Positions 16,463 to 24,967 of a stretch of 64,000 bases of DNA are shown here, in pieces; the first letter of the stretch is position 1; the number at the start of each line of letters is the position of its first letter. This DNA is from Streptomyces silvae (lineage in GTDB: Bacteria; Actinomycetota; Actinomycetes; Streptomycetales; Streptomycetaceae), in contig NZ_JAERUC010000191.1 of NCBI RefSeq assembly GCF_016745505.1, positions 1-64,000 of the forward strand. The letters run 5' to 3'. A program made the position numbers and the translations under genes. Under the pieces are notes generated by a model, which saw only the letters and a program-made list of their open reading frames with translations, did not search any database and was not told where the DNA came from.

Positions 16463-18216
16463 CAGTACTTACGCTCCATCGGCTGGTAGCGGGTCGTGAC
16501 GACCGGCTTGTAGTCGAGCCGGATCGACTCGGTGCCGTCGTCCGCGACCTCGCGGTACGCCATGGTGTGGCGCATGAAGTTGACGTCGTCGCGGTTCGGG
16601 AAGTCCTCGCGGTAGTGACCGCCGCGGGACTCCTTGCGGGCCAGCGCGGAGGTCGCCATGACCTCGGCCAGGTCGAGCAGGTTGCCCAGCTCGACGGCCT
16701 CCAGCAGGTCGGTGTTGAACCGCTTGCCCTTGTCCTGGATGGACACGTCGAGGTAGCGCGCCCGCAGCTCGGCGATCTTGTCGACCGCCGTCTTGATCGT
16801 CTGCTCGGTGCGGAACACCATCACGTTGGCGTCCATGCACTCCTGCAGCTCCGTGCGGAGCGTGTGGACCCGCTCGGTGCCCGTGGAGTTGCGCAGCCGC
16901 TCGACCTGGTCCTGGACCAGCCGGGCCGGGTCCTCGGGAAGCTCGACGAAGTCGTTCTTCGCGGCGTACTCGGCGGCGGCGATGCCCGAGCGGCGTCCGA
17001 AGACGTTGATGTCGAGCAGCGAGTTGGTGCCGAGGCGGTTGGCGCCGTGCACGGAGACACAGGCGACCTCGCCGGCGGCGTACAGGCCCGGGACGACGGT
17101 GGTGTTGTCGGCCAGCACCTCGCCCTCGACGTTGGTCGGGATGCCGCCCATGGCGTAGTGCGCGGTCGGCTGGATCGGGATCGGGTCCGTGTAGGGCTCG
17201 ATGCCGAGGTACGTACGCGCGAACTCGGTGATGTCCGGGAGCTTCGCGTCCAGCTGCTCCGGCGGGAGGTGCGTGAGGTCGAGGTAGACGTGGTCGCCCT
17301 CGGGACCGCAGCCGCGGCCCTCACGGATCTCCGTGTAGATGGAGCGGGACACGACGTCACGGGACGCGAGGTCCTTCATGACCGGCGCGTACTTCTCCAT
17401 GAAGCGCTCGCCGTCCTTGTTGCGGAGGATGCCGCCCTCACCGCGGGCGCCCTCCGTCAGCAGGATGCCCATGCGCCAGATGCCGGTCGGGTGGAACTGG
17501 AAGAACTCCATGTCCTCCAGCGGCAGACCCCGGCGGTAGCAGGCGGCCTGGCCGTCACCGGTCAGGGTGTGCGCGTTCGACGTCACCTTGAAGAACTTGC
17601 CGGTGCCGCCCGAGGCGTAGATGACCGACTTCGCCTGGAAGACGTGGATCTCGCCGGTGGCCAGCTCGTAGGCGACGACGCCGGCGGACTTCTTGACGCC
17701 GTCCACCTCGACGACCAGCTGGTCCAGGACGTAGAACTCGTTGAAGAACTCCACGCCCTCCTTGACGCAGTTCTGGTAGAGCGTCTGGAGGATCATGTGG
17801 CCGGTGCGGTCGCCCGAGTAGCAGGCGCGACGGACGGGGGCCTCACCGTGGTTGCGGGAGTGACCGCCGAAGCGCCGCTGGTCGATCTTGCCCTCGGGCG
17901 TACGGCCGAACGGCAGGCCCATCTTCTCCAGGTCGAGGACGGCGTCGATGGCCTCCTTCGCGAGGATCTCGGCGGCGTCCTGGTCGACCAGGTAGTCGCC
18001 GCCCTTGATCGTGTCGAAGGTGTGCCACTCCCAGTTGTCCTCCTCCACGTTGGCCAGCGCGGCGGCCATGCCGCCCTGCGCGGCGCCCGTGTGGGAGCGG
18101 GTGGGGTAGAGCTTCGTCAGCACGGCGGTGCGGCTGCGCTTGGTCGACTCGATGGCCGCGCGCATGCCGGCTCCGCCGGCGCCGACGATGACGGTGTCGT
18201 ACTTGTGGATCTGCAT
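16462..18216 (-). CDS. sdhA: Succinate dehydrogenase flavoprotein subunit
   Basis: The 584-residue flavoprotein that oxidises succinate to fumarate in the TCA cycle. The N-terminal dinucleotide fold is YDTVIVGAGGAGMRAA. The RSHTGAAQGGMAAAL segment holds the histidine that carries covalent FAD. FGGHSRNHGEAPVRRACYSGDRTGH and HYAMGGIPTNVEGEV are substrate-site blocks. The C-terminus (DYKPVVTTRYQPMERKY) is typical of actinobacterial SdhA. It lies 30 bases after sdhD and overlaps sdhB by one base. Confidence 0.98.
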   Translation of the reverse strand: MQIHKYDTVIVGAGGAGMRAAIESTKRSRTAVLTKLYPTRSHTGAAQGGMAAALANVEEDNWEWHTFDTIKGGDYLVDQDAAEILAKEAIDAVLDLEKMGLPFGRTPEGKIDQRRFGGHSRNHGEAPVRRACYSGDRTGHMILQTLYQNCVKEGVEFFNEFYVLDQLVVEVDGVKKSAGVVAYELATGEIHVFQAKSVIYASGGTGKFFKVTSNAHTLTGDGQAACYRRGLPLEDMEFFQFHPTGIWRMGILLTEGARGEGGILRNKDGERFMEKYAPVMKDLASRDVVSRSIYTEIREGRGCGPEGDHVYLDLTHLPPEQLDAKLPDITEFARTYLGIEPYTDPIPIQPTAHYAMGGIPTNVEGEVLADNTTVVPGLYAAGEVACVSVHGANRLGTNSLLDINVFGRRSGIAAAEYAAKNDFVELPEDPARLVQDQVERLRNSTGTERVHTLRTELQECMDANVMVFRTEQTIKTAVDKIAELRARYLDVSIQDKGKRFNTDLLEAVELGNLLDLAEVMATSALARKESRGGHYREDFPNRDDVNFMRHTMAYREVADDGTESIRLDYKPVVTTRYQPMERKY

Positions 18217-18246
18217 GGTTTTCCTCTGGTCCCTCTGTCCCGGCGC

Positions 18247-18726
18247 CTAGCGGATGTTCGGGTCGAAGGTGAAGATCACCAGCGTGCCCAGCAGGACGGT
18301 GAACACCGTGGCGGTGTACAGGAGCATCTTCAGCCAGAACCGGGTGTTGTCCCGTTCGGCGTAGTCGTTGATGACCGTACGGAGGCCGTTGGCGCCGTGC
18401 AGCATGGCCAGCCACAGCATCGCCAGGTCCCAGACCTGCCAGAACGGCGAGGCCCAGCGGCCCGCGACGAAGGCGAAGCCGATCTTGGACACACCGCCGT
18501 CGAGCACCAGCTGGATCAGCAGGTGGCCGATGACGAGGACGACCAGCACGATGCCCGACAGGCGCATGAAGAGCCAGGCGTACATCTCGAAATTGGTGCG
18601 CGAACCCTTGGGGGTCTTGCCCGTGCGCTGACGCGGGGGCTCGATCACCGGGGCCGGGTTGTCGACGCCGTACGGGCTGACGCCCTCGACGTCCCCGATC
18701 GCGGAAGTAGGTGTCTCGGTGGACAT
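18247..18726 (-). CDS. sdhD: Succinate dehydrogenase hydrophobic anchor subunit
   Basis: A 159-residue membrane anchor of complex II. A ~55-residue soluble N-terminus precedes three membrane spans: YAWLFMRLSGIVLVVLVIGHLLIQLVL, a central helix around VWDLAMLWLAMLHGANGLRTVINDYA, and LLYTATVFTVLLGTLVIFTF. The histidines in VIGHLLIQ and AMLHGANG are placed to bind heme b and shape the quinone pocket. It lies 5 bases after sdhC and 30 before sdhA. Confidence 0.94.
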   Translation of the reverse strand: MSTETPTSAIGDVEGVSPYGVDNPAPVIEPPRQRTGKTPKGSRTNFEMYAWLFMRLSGIVLVVLVIGHLLIQLVLDGGVSKIGFAFVAGRWASPFWQVWDLAMLWLAMLHGANGLRTVINDYAERDNTRFWLKMLLYTATVFTVLLGTLVIFTFDPNIR

Positions 18727-18731
18727 CGGCC

Positions 18732-19112
18732 TCAGCTCCCGAAGACTTCACGTACGGCGTGACCGAGGACGGGGTACAGGGCCCCGACCATCAGCACGAT
18801 CCAGATACCCAGGACGGTCCAGAGCATCTGCTTCTGATAGCGCGCGCCCTTGGACCAGAAGTCCACGGCGACGATGCGGAGACCGTTCAGCGCATGGAAG
18901 AGGATCGCGGCCACCAGGCCGTACTCGAGCAGCGCGACGAGCGGGGTCTTGTAGGTGGCCACGACGTCGTCGTACGCCTCGGGGGAGACACGCACGAGAG
19001 CGGTGTCCAGGACGTGTACGAACAGGAAGAAGAAAATGAGGACACCGGTGACTCGATGAGCCACCCAGGACCACATGCCTTCCCGGCCGCGGTACAGCGT
19101 TCCAGCCGGCAC
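18732..19112 (-). CDS. sdhC: Succinate dehydrogenase cytochrome b556 subunit
   Basis: A 126-residue heme-binding membrane subunit of complex II. It has three helices: WSWVAHRVTGVLIFFFLFVHVLDT, YGLVAAILFHALNGLRIVAV and MLWTVLGIWIVLMVGALYPVLGHA. The H-R-V-T-G near the first helix and H-A-L-N-G-L-R in the second are the SdhC signature and axial histidine regions. The start is GTG at 19112 (VPAGTLYRGREGMWSWVAHR), with GGAGG eight bases upstream; a start at 19187 would add 25 unconserved residues. It is the first gene of sdhCDAB. Confidence 0.95.
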   Translation of the reverse strand: MPAGTLYRGREGMWSWVAHRVTGVLIFFFLFVHVLDTALVRVSPEAYDDVVATYKTPLVALLEYGLVAAILFHALNGLRIVAVDFWSKGARYQKQMLWTVLGIWIVLMVGALYPVLGHAVREVFGS

Positions 19113-19278
19113 GGAAGAACCCTCCGGGAGCGGGGATTGGGGCCGGCCGGCTTGACTGTCGGTCTGACCCGGCCGGGTACGGTCCACCGGCCCTGGCCAT
19201 CGTAGCGACGCTTTGTCGGTTCCATGGCGGCGGGGCCTCTGGTGTGATCAAAGCGGCAGGCAAACAGGCACGGACGGG

Positions 19279-19977
19279 CTACCGGGGGTCATATGCCACC
19301 GGGGGGAACGGGCCGGGCGCCAGGCCCGCCTCCGTCACCAGCTCGACGATGCGGCCCCGGGCGAGTCGCCGCATCTCCTCCGCGGTCAGGGCGCGCTCCT
19401 CGTCCGGCTCGTGGGCCAGCCGGGTGCGGATGGCGGCCAGCACCTGGTCGACGTGCTGGGAGGGCCGCAGGCCGTCCAGGCAGATCACGAAGGCGTGGCC
19501 GAACCGGCTCTCGTACGCGGCGTGCGCGGCGCGCAGCGCCAGATGGGCCGCCCGGGGCGCGTCGTGGTGCAGACAGGGGGCGCTCTCGGCGGCGAGCGCC
19601 TCGGAGAGGTCGGCGGGCGCCAGGTCGTACCCCGCCTCGTCGGAGGCGGCGAGCAGGGTGTCCAGGTCCGGGTAGGGGCGGTGGGCCGCCATCCGCTGCG
19701 CCCAGCGGCGGCTTCCGCAGCACTCCAGCAGGGCGGTCTCGGCCAGGTCCTGGGGCCAGGCGTTGAAGCGGCCCAGCCCGTTCGAGTGGGCACCGGGACC
19801 CGGGCTCACCCACACTGGTTCCGGAACGGGGGCCTCCACCGGGGCCTCGCGAAGGGCCGGGGCGGTGCCCCGGCCCTGGACGGGAACGGCCGTCCACCCG
19901 GCCTGCTGCGGTGGTTTCGGCAGGCCGGCGTGGGACTCGCTGGACCTGGACAGCGGGACTCCTCGAATGAATGACAT
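19279..19977 (-). CDS. 2-oxo-4-hydroxy-4-carboxy-5-ureidoimidazoline decarboxylase
   Basis: A 232-residue protein whose C-terminal ~165 residues form the OHCU decarboxylase fold, which completes urate oxidation by decarboxylating OHCU to S-allantoin. The conserved block is LGRFNAWPQDLAETALLECCGSRRWAQRM, where the cysteine pair and R-W-A are characteristic; it continues with RPYPDLDTLL, and FGHAFVICLDGL holds the substrate loop. The first ~65 residues are Pro-rich and specific to actinobacteria. The ATG at 19977 is used; a GTG at 20055 would add 26 residues. Urate oxidase and 5-hydroxyisourate hydrolase genes are not adjacent. Confidence 0.85.
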   Translation of the reverse strand: MSFIRGVPLSRSSESHAGLPKPPQQAGWTAVPVQGRGTAPALREAPVEAPVPEPVWVSPGPGAHSNGLGRFNAWPQDLAETALLECCGSRRWAQRMAAHRPYPDLDTLLAASDEAGYDLAPADLSEALAAESAPCLHHDAPRAAHLALRAAHAAYESRFGHAFVICLDGLRPSQHVDQVLAAIRTRLAHEPDEERALTAEEMRRLARGRIVELVTEAGLAPGPFPPVAYDPR

Positions 19978-20221
19978 CTGTGACCCTGGAGAGGGGCCGG
20001 AGAGCGACGAGGTTGCGCGGAGTGGGAGTGAGGACTGTTTCGTATGTGCTGTCACGCTAACGACGCCGGGCGACGCGCAACCGAAGGATGCGCGAAATTC
20101 ACCCGGACGGGAGAGTTTCGGAACGCTTGATGGACGAATCGGTGGGGGAAATGCCCACCTTTCTCATCTTCTTTGACCTTCTTTAATCTGTTTCTCCCCC
20201 CGATCCGGAGGTTTCTGACCG

Positions 20222-21808
20222 ATGTCGCCCTCACGCGCACCCCTGGTGGCCGGCGCCGCTGTCGCGGTGGCCGCCGCAGTGACCCTCACCGTCGTCGTCT
20301 GGCCCGAGGGCTCCGGCCCCGGTGCGGGGAACGGCGCGTCGGCCTCGTCCCGTACGTCGGCCTCGCCGTCACCCACCCGGAGCTATCCGCTCTCCTCGGC
20401 GCCGCGGACCATACCGGCGGTACGGGAGCACACCGCCGCGCGCGGGCCCGGCTGGAAGCCCGCCAAGGACAGCACGGTCGTCGCGGCCGACCCCGAGCTC
20501 GCCGACGAGGCGAAGCTGCTCGCCAAGGAGCTGAAGATCGGCTACCGGGGCGAGAAGTCCGCCCGGTCCGGTGACGTCGAGCTGGCGCTCGCGGCCTCCG
20601 GCAAGGGCGACCCGGAGTCGTACACCCTGAAGACCGCGGACAACCGGGTCACCATCAGCGGCCCCGGCCAGGCCGGCGTCTTCTACGGGACCCGCACGCT
20701 CAAGCAGTCGCTGAACGCCGACGACACCGTGCCCGAGGGCGTCGTACGCGACACCCCCGACCGGCCGCAGCGCGGGCTCAACCTCGACATCGCGCGCAAG
20801 CACTACACCGCGGACTGGATCGAGGACCGGCTGCGCCAGATGGCCGACCTCAAGCTCAACCAGCTCGGCCTCCACTTCTCCGACGACCAGGCCTTCAGGA
20901 TCGAGTCCGACACCCACCCCGAGGTGGTGTCCGAGGAGCACCTCACCAAGGCCGAGGTCCGCCGGATCGTGAAGCTGGCGCAGAGCCTCCACATCACGAT
21001 CGTCGCCGAGATCGACTCGCCCGGACACCTGGGCGCGGTCCTCAAGGCCCACCCCGACCTGCAGCTGCGCAACACGCAGGGCGTCGCGCGGCAGGGCGCC
21101 ATCGACATCTCGAAGGCGGAGTCGGCGAAGATCGTCGACGACCTGCTCACGGAGTACGCGGAGCTCTTCCCCGGCAACTGGTTCCACGTCGGCGCGGACG
21201 AGTACCAGGCGCTCACCGTGAGCGACCCGGCGGCCTCCTACCCCCAGCTGGCCGAGGCCGCCCGTAAGAAGTACGGCGCCGACGCCACCGTCCAGGACCT
21301 CACGGAGGGCTGGCTGAACGACCGCGCCGCCGTCATCACCAAGGCGAAGAAGATCCCCAAGGCGTGGAACGACGGCTTCTTCACCGGCGGGACGGTCGCC
21401 GGTGACAAGGGCATCGAGGTGGAGTACTGGACGGGCAAGGAGATCGGTGCCCGGCCGCCCCAGGACTACCTCGCCGAGGGCCGCAAGGTGATCAACCTCA
21501 ACGACGAGTTCCTCTACTACGTGCTCGGCGAGCCCAACGACTTCACGTACCCGACGGGTGAGCGGATCTACGAGCAGTGGACCCCCCTGGTCCTGCGGGG
21601 CACCGAGCCGGTGGCGGAGCGCTATTCGAAGCAGATCCTGGGCGCCCGGTTCGCGGTCTGGGGCGACTTCCCGAACGCGCAGACGCAGGCGCAGGTGGCG
21701 GAGGGGATCCGGATGCCGCTCAACGCGCTCTCCCAGAAGGTGTGGGACCCACGGGAGCCGAAGCTGACCTGGGCGCAGTTCCAGAAGCTCGCCGACGAGA
21801 CCAGCTGA
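20222..21808 (+). CDS. Secreted beta-N-acetylhexosaminidase (GH20)
   Basis: A 528-residue glycoside hydrolase of family 20 that removes terminal N-acetylglucosamine or GalNAc from chito-oligosaccharides. The N-terminal hydrophobic stretch LVAGAAVAVAAAVTLTVVVW is a signal or anchor, followed by a Ser-rich linker. A GH20b-like domain precedes the barrel, which starts at RGLNLDIARKHY. The catalytic pair is H-V-G-A-D-E near residue 325, where D and E assist and protonate in substrate-assisted catalysis; WNDGFF and WGDFPNAQTQAQVAEGI are other site strands. GGAGG lies 11 bases before the ATG. It is expected at the cell surface in chitin or cell-wall recycling. Confidence 0.95.
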   Translation: MSPSRAPLVAGAAVAVAAAVTLTVVVWPEGSGPGAGNGASASSRTSASPSPTRSYPLSSAPRTIPAVREHTAARGPGWKPAKDSTVVAADPELADEAKLLAKELKIGYRGEKSARSGDVELALAASGKGDPESYTLKTADNRVTISGPGQAGVFYGTRTLKQSLNADDTVPEGVVRDTPDRPQRGLNLDIARKHYTADWIEDRLRQMADLKLNQLGLHFSDDQAFRIESDTHPEVVSEEHLTKAEVRRIVKLAQSLHITIVAEIDSPGHLGAVLKAHPDLQLRNTQGVARQGAIDISKAESAKIVDDLLTEYAELFPGNWFHVGADEYQALTVSDPAASYPQLAEAARKKYGADATVQDLTEGWLNDRAAVITKAKKIPKAWNDGFFTGGTVAGDKGIEVEYWTGKEIGARPPQDYLAEGRKVINLNDEFLYYVLGEPNDFTYPTGERIYEQWTPLVLRGTEPVAERYSKQILGARFAVWGDFPNAQTQAQVAEGIRMPLNALSQKVWDPREPKLTWAQFQKLADETS

Positions 21809-21906
21809 TCCGCACCGCGTAGGCTCCCGGTTCTCCGTGCCGCGCGCCCTGGGGAGGGGCGCGCGGCTCATGCGTTCGAGAGAACTGATTCCTGGGGGGT
21901 CCTTCC

Positions 21907-22716
21907 ATGCTCTGCACCACCTGCGGCACGAGACCGGCGGCATCGGCCGACGGACAGTGCGCCGTCTGCGCGCCGGTCAGCCCCGCGCCGCCGTACGGGC
22001 CGATGGTGCCCGGCCGCTCCTTCAGCGGTCTGCGCTCGCCCGTCGGGCTCGGCAGGGCCACGGTCGCCCTGCTCTGCGCCGTCGTCGCGACCGATGTGAT
22101 CGCCCTCGCGGCGGGGGCGAACCTCCGGCGGGTGTACCCCGGTCCGGACGGCGGGTCGTTCTACGACCTGGCCACGGCGAACCGTGCCGAGGCCTTCTAC
22201 GGGGTGGCCGGCGGTCTGCAGACCGCCGCGATGCTGGCGACCGTCGTCCTCTTCATCATCTGGTTCCACCGGGTGCGGCTCAACGCCGAGGTGTTCGACG
22301 CGGGTCTCCAGCCCATGCGGCCGGGCTGGGCGATCGGCGCCTGGTTCATCCCCGTCGCCAACTTCTGGCTGCCGCACCGGATCGCCATCGGTGTCTGGAC
22401 GGCCAGCGCACGGCCCGGCACCGACGACGGCCGGCGCACGGTGTCCAAGGTGCCGCTCGACCTCTGGTGGGGGGTGTGGGTCGTGTCGACGCTCTTCACC
22501 TGGGTGGCTTCCAAGTACTACGCGTACGAACAGGAGGAGCTCGCCCCCGGCCGGGAGGCGGTGACCCTGGTCATGGCCGCCGACGCCCTCGACATCGTCG
22601 CGGCGGCCCTGGCGATCGTCTTCGTACGCAAGCTGACGCGGATGCAGGGCGAGCGCGCGAGCCTCGGCCCGGCACCGCTCTCCTCCGTCTCGCCGGCCGG
22701 CCCGGCTTCCGTATGA
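21907..22716 (+). CDS. DUF4328 membrane protein with N-terminal zinc-ribbon-like cysteines
   Basis: A 269-residue DUF4328-type protein. The N-terminus has two C-x2-C pairs (MLCTTCGTRPAASADGQCAVC), which can form a small zinc ribbon. Four or so membrane helices follow, e.g. VALLCAVVATDVIALAAGA, TAAMLATVVLFIIWFHRV and LWWGVWVVSTLFTWVAS. MRPGWAIGAWFIPVANFWLPHRIAIGVWTAS is the DUF4328 hallmark. Its function is unknown; such proteins are common in multiple copies in streptomycetes. Confidence 0.9.
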   Translation: MLCTTCGTRPAASADGQCAVCAPVSPAPPYGPMVPGRSFSGLRSPVGLGRATVALLCAVVATDVIALAAGANLRRVYPGPDGGSFYDLATANRAEAFYGVAGGLQTAAMLATVVLFIIWFHRVRLNAEVFDAGLQPMRPGWAIGAWFIPVANFWLPHRIAIGVWTASARPGTDDGRRTVSKVPLDLWWGVWVVSTLFTWVASKYYAYEQEELAPGREAVTLVMAADALDIVAAALAIVFVRKLTRMQGERASLGPAPLSSVSPAGPASV

Positions 22717-22790
22717 GTTGACCCGTTTTCGCGCTTCCCCGTGGTCCCGGGCGGGAAGAATGGAGGCCCGGACCGCGGGGGGAGCAGGGC

Positions 22791-23297
22791 GTGGGTTTCT
22801 GGGGCTGCTATCTGGTGGGCCGCAGCGGTGAGCCGCTCATCGGCCATCCCGCCCTACGGGAGGCGCGCGGCCTGCTGACCCTGCGGGAGTACCGCGCGGA
22901 CGGCTGGCAGGTCTGGTCCCACCCCACCGAGCCCTCGCTCGGCAGCATGACCGCGCTCGCCGACGCCGCGCGGGCCCCGGTGCTCCTCGGGTTCGTCATG
23001 GACGGCGCGTGTGTGGCGGTCGAGGCGGCGGCGCCGTACAGCGGTTCCTGGTACGCCTGCCTCGGCCGGGCGCCGATGGCCGCGCTCCTCGGCCGGGACG
23101 GGGCGACGGTCGAGGACCTCTTCCTGCCACCCGAGGACGCCGCCGCCCGTGCCGTCGGATGGGCGGCCGAATCCGGCCGTGGAGTCCTCGAAGGGCCCCT
23201 GCTCGAACTGCTGCGGATCGAGCGGCCCGAGTGGTCCGCGGAGGAACTTTTCTTCGCTTTCCTGGACCGTCTGGGCATCGAGAGCCTGTCCGACTGA
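22791..23297 (+). CDS. Uncharacterised conserved actinobacterial protein
   Basis: A 168-residue soluble protein that I cannot assign to a known function. The sequence is mixed alpha/beta with GFWGCYLVGRSGEPLIGHPAL at the start and a helical end (RPEWSAEELFFAFLDRLGIESLSD). No signal peptide, membrane span or catalytic motif is seen. The start is GTG at 22791 with a GGGGGGAGCAGG site just upstream. Codon use is like that of its neighbours. It lies between the DUF4328 gene and another uncharacterised gene in the same direction. Confidence 0.75.
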   Translation: MGFWGCYLVGRSGEPLIGHPALREARGLLTLREYRADGWQVWSHPTEPSLGSMTALADAARAPVLLGFVMDGACVAVEAAAPYSGSWYACLGRAPMAALLGRDGATVEDLFLPPEDAAARAVGWAAESGRGVLEGPLLELLRIERPEWSAEELFFAFLDRLGIESLSD

Positions 23298-23422
23298 GTC
23301 CCGCTGTGATCTCCTGTGTCGCAAGAGTGACGCTTTTCAGCCATCTGACGCTGTACGCGGTAACGGGAAGCGCAGCGCTCCCCGACGAGCGAGGGACCGA
23401 TGAACCGATCGGGGAGGCGTCG

Positions 23423-24016
23423 ATGAGTCTGCTGGAGCTGATCGCTCGTGCCGACGAGCGTGGTCTGGCGGCGAGCGGGGTCGCCTGTCTGGACCGCTGT
23501 CTTCCGCCTCCGGAAGCCGGGGAGGACCCGGAGCCGCTGCGCCCGCTCTGGGCGTGCTGCGAGAGCGGCGCGGACTGGGCCGCCCGGCTCGGCGCCGTGC
23601 ACACGGCGCTGGAGGCTGCCGCCGCGAGGGACGCCACGGCGGCCCGCATCCGTGCGCAGCTCGACGCCGCGCCCAGGGACTTCGCCGCCGGGCCGCTGCG
23701 CGCGTGGGCGGACGCCTGCTCGCTCCTCGCGCTGGACATCCACCGGGAGTCGGACGTCCCCGTCGGTGACGGGGCGCCGACGTCGGAGATCCGGCGGGCC
23801 GGTGCGGCCGCGGGCGGCGGTCCGCTCGTCACGGGCGAACTCCGCCGCCAGGCCGAGATCCTGGAGGGCCTCGCCGAGACCGCGGGAGGGGCGGGCGGCC
23901 CGACCGGTCTGCGACGTGCCCTGGACCTGTCGACGGAGGGACGGCGGGTGCTGCGCGCGGTGATGTCCCGCCGTGCCCGCGGCCGTGGCAGAACGGGCGG
24001 CGTGACCCTGACATGA
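23423..24016 (+). CDS. Uncharacterised helical protein
   Basis: A 197-residue Ala/Arg-rich, probably all-helical soluble protein without a recognisable family. The N-terminal half has three cysteines (VACLDRC, ACCESGADW), and the end is strongly basic (SRRARGRGRTGG), which could bind nucleic acid or be merely disordered. The ATG at 23423 is chosen because GGGGAGG lies five bases upstream and the conserved-looking segment MSLLELIARADERGL starts there; the open frame upstream overlaps the previous gene. A GC hairpin follows the stop codon. Confidence 0.65.
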   Translation: MSLLELIARADERGLAASGVACLDRCLPPPEAGEDPEPLRPLWACCESGADWAARLGAVHTALEAAAARDATAARIRAQLDAAPRDFAAGPLRAWADACSLLALDIHRESDVPVGDGAPTSEIRRAGAAAGGGPLVTGELRRQAEILEGLAETAGGAGGPTGLRRALDLSTEGRRVLRAVMSRRARGRGRTGGVTLT

Positions 24017-24041
24017 CGTCAGGAGGGGGAGGGGACGACGA

Positions 24042-24075
24042 CCGGGGCCGCCACCCCCCACAGGAGAGGCCCCGG
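24042..24075 (+). terminator. Hairpin after the uncharacterised gene at 23423
   Basis: CCGGGGCC (24042-24049) pairs with GGCCCCGG (24068-24075) around an 18-base loop, 25 bases beyond the preceding stop codon. The stem is short and there is no T-tract, so this is a likely but not certain terminator. Confidence 0.5.
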
Positions 24076-24283
24076 CCGTCTTCCACAGGGCCGCAGAGCG
24101 ACCCCGTACTCATCTCAGCGTCAACGGTGCGTTTTCTGTCACACCGCACTGTGTCAGGAGACAGTTGCGGGTTGTACAAGTCATGGACGGGGCACCGTCC
24201 GACCACGTAGCGTGCTGAGTCGCGCAGCGTGGCGCAGTAGTGGTGACCAGCTACGATTCAGATCAGCAGGGCGGGTTGAGGGA

Positions 24284-24967
24284 GTGCTGGGGGACGACGC
24301 GGAGCTGACCGCCGCGGTGCTCGCGGCACAGGACGGGGACGAGGACGCCTTCCGGACTGTGTACCGCGCCGTGCACCCGCGGCTGCTGGGCTACATACGG
24401 ACACTGGTCGGTGAACCGGACGCCGAGGACGTGGCGTCGGAGTCCTGGCTGCAGATAGCGCGTGACCTCGACCGGTTCAGCGGGGACGCCGACCGGTTCC
24501 GCGGCTGGGCGGCCCGGATAGCGCGCAACCGCTCGCTCGATCACATACGGATGCGGGGCAGGCGTCCCGCGATCGGCGGCGACGAGAGCGAACTGGCCGG
24601 TGAGGCCGCCGAGTCCGACACGGCCGGCGAGGCGCTGGAGTCGCTGGCCACCGGGCGCACCATGTCCCTCATCGCCCAGCTGCCCCAGGACCAGGCCGAG
24701 GCGGTCGTGCTCCGCGTGGTGATCGGTCTCGACGCGAAGAGCGCGGCCCGGACCCTGGGCAAGCGCCCGGGGGCGGTGCGCACCGCCGCGCACCGCGGAC
24801 TGAAGCGGCTGGCTGAGCTGGTCGGCGCCGATCCCGGCCCGGAGGACGAGATTCCGGCGGCGGGCGCGGAGCTCGGTGCCGTGCCCGCACAACGCCCCGG
24901 CCGTCAGGGCGCGGTGGCGCCCGCCGGTGTGACGCATTCGCGTCCGTGGACGCAGAAGGACATGTGA
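24284..24967 (+). CDS. ECF-type RNA polymerase sigma factor
   Basis: A 227-residue group 4 (ECF) sigma factor. Region 2 spans about residues 20-95, with EDVASESWLQIARDLDRF (2.1-2.2) and FRGWAARIARNRSLDHIRMRGRRP (2.3-2.4, promoter -10 recognition). Region 4 spans about 130-185 with LPQDQAEAVVLRVVIGLDAKSAARTLGKRPGAVRTAAHRGLKRL, described in two parts, as the -35 helix-turn-helix. A ~40-residue Ala/Pro-rich tail follows. The start is taken as GTG at 24284, since the conserved protein begins there; 24212 is an in-frame alternative. The stop overlaps the next gene's ATG by one base (TGATG), the usual sign of a coupled sigma/anti-sigma pair. Confidence 0.9.
   Translation: MLGDDAELTAAVLAAQDGDEDAFRTVYRAVHPRLLGYIRTLVGEPDAEDVASESWLQIARDLDRFSGDADRFRGWAARIARNRSLDHIRMRGRRPAIGGDESELAGEAAESDTAGEALESLATGRTMSLIAQLPQDQAEAVVLRVVIGLDAKSAARTLGKRPGAVRTAAHRGLKRLAELVGADPGPEDEIPAAGAELGAVPAQRPGRQGAVAPAGVTHSRPWTQKDM

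Noticed and set aside
19200..19230. TTTGTCGGTT near the sdhC promoter as a damage-type promoter
   Set aside because: It points to the wrong strand for sdhC and has no TAnnnT box at the right distance.
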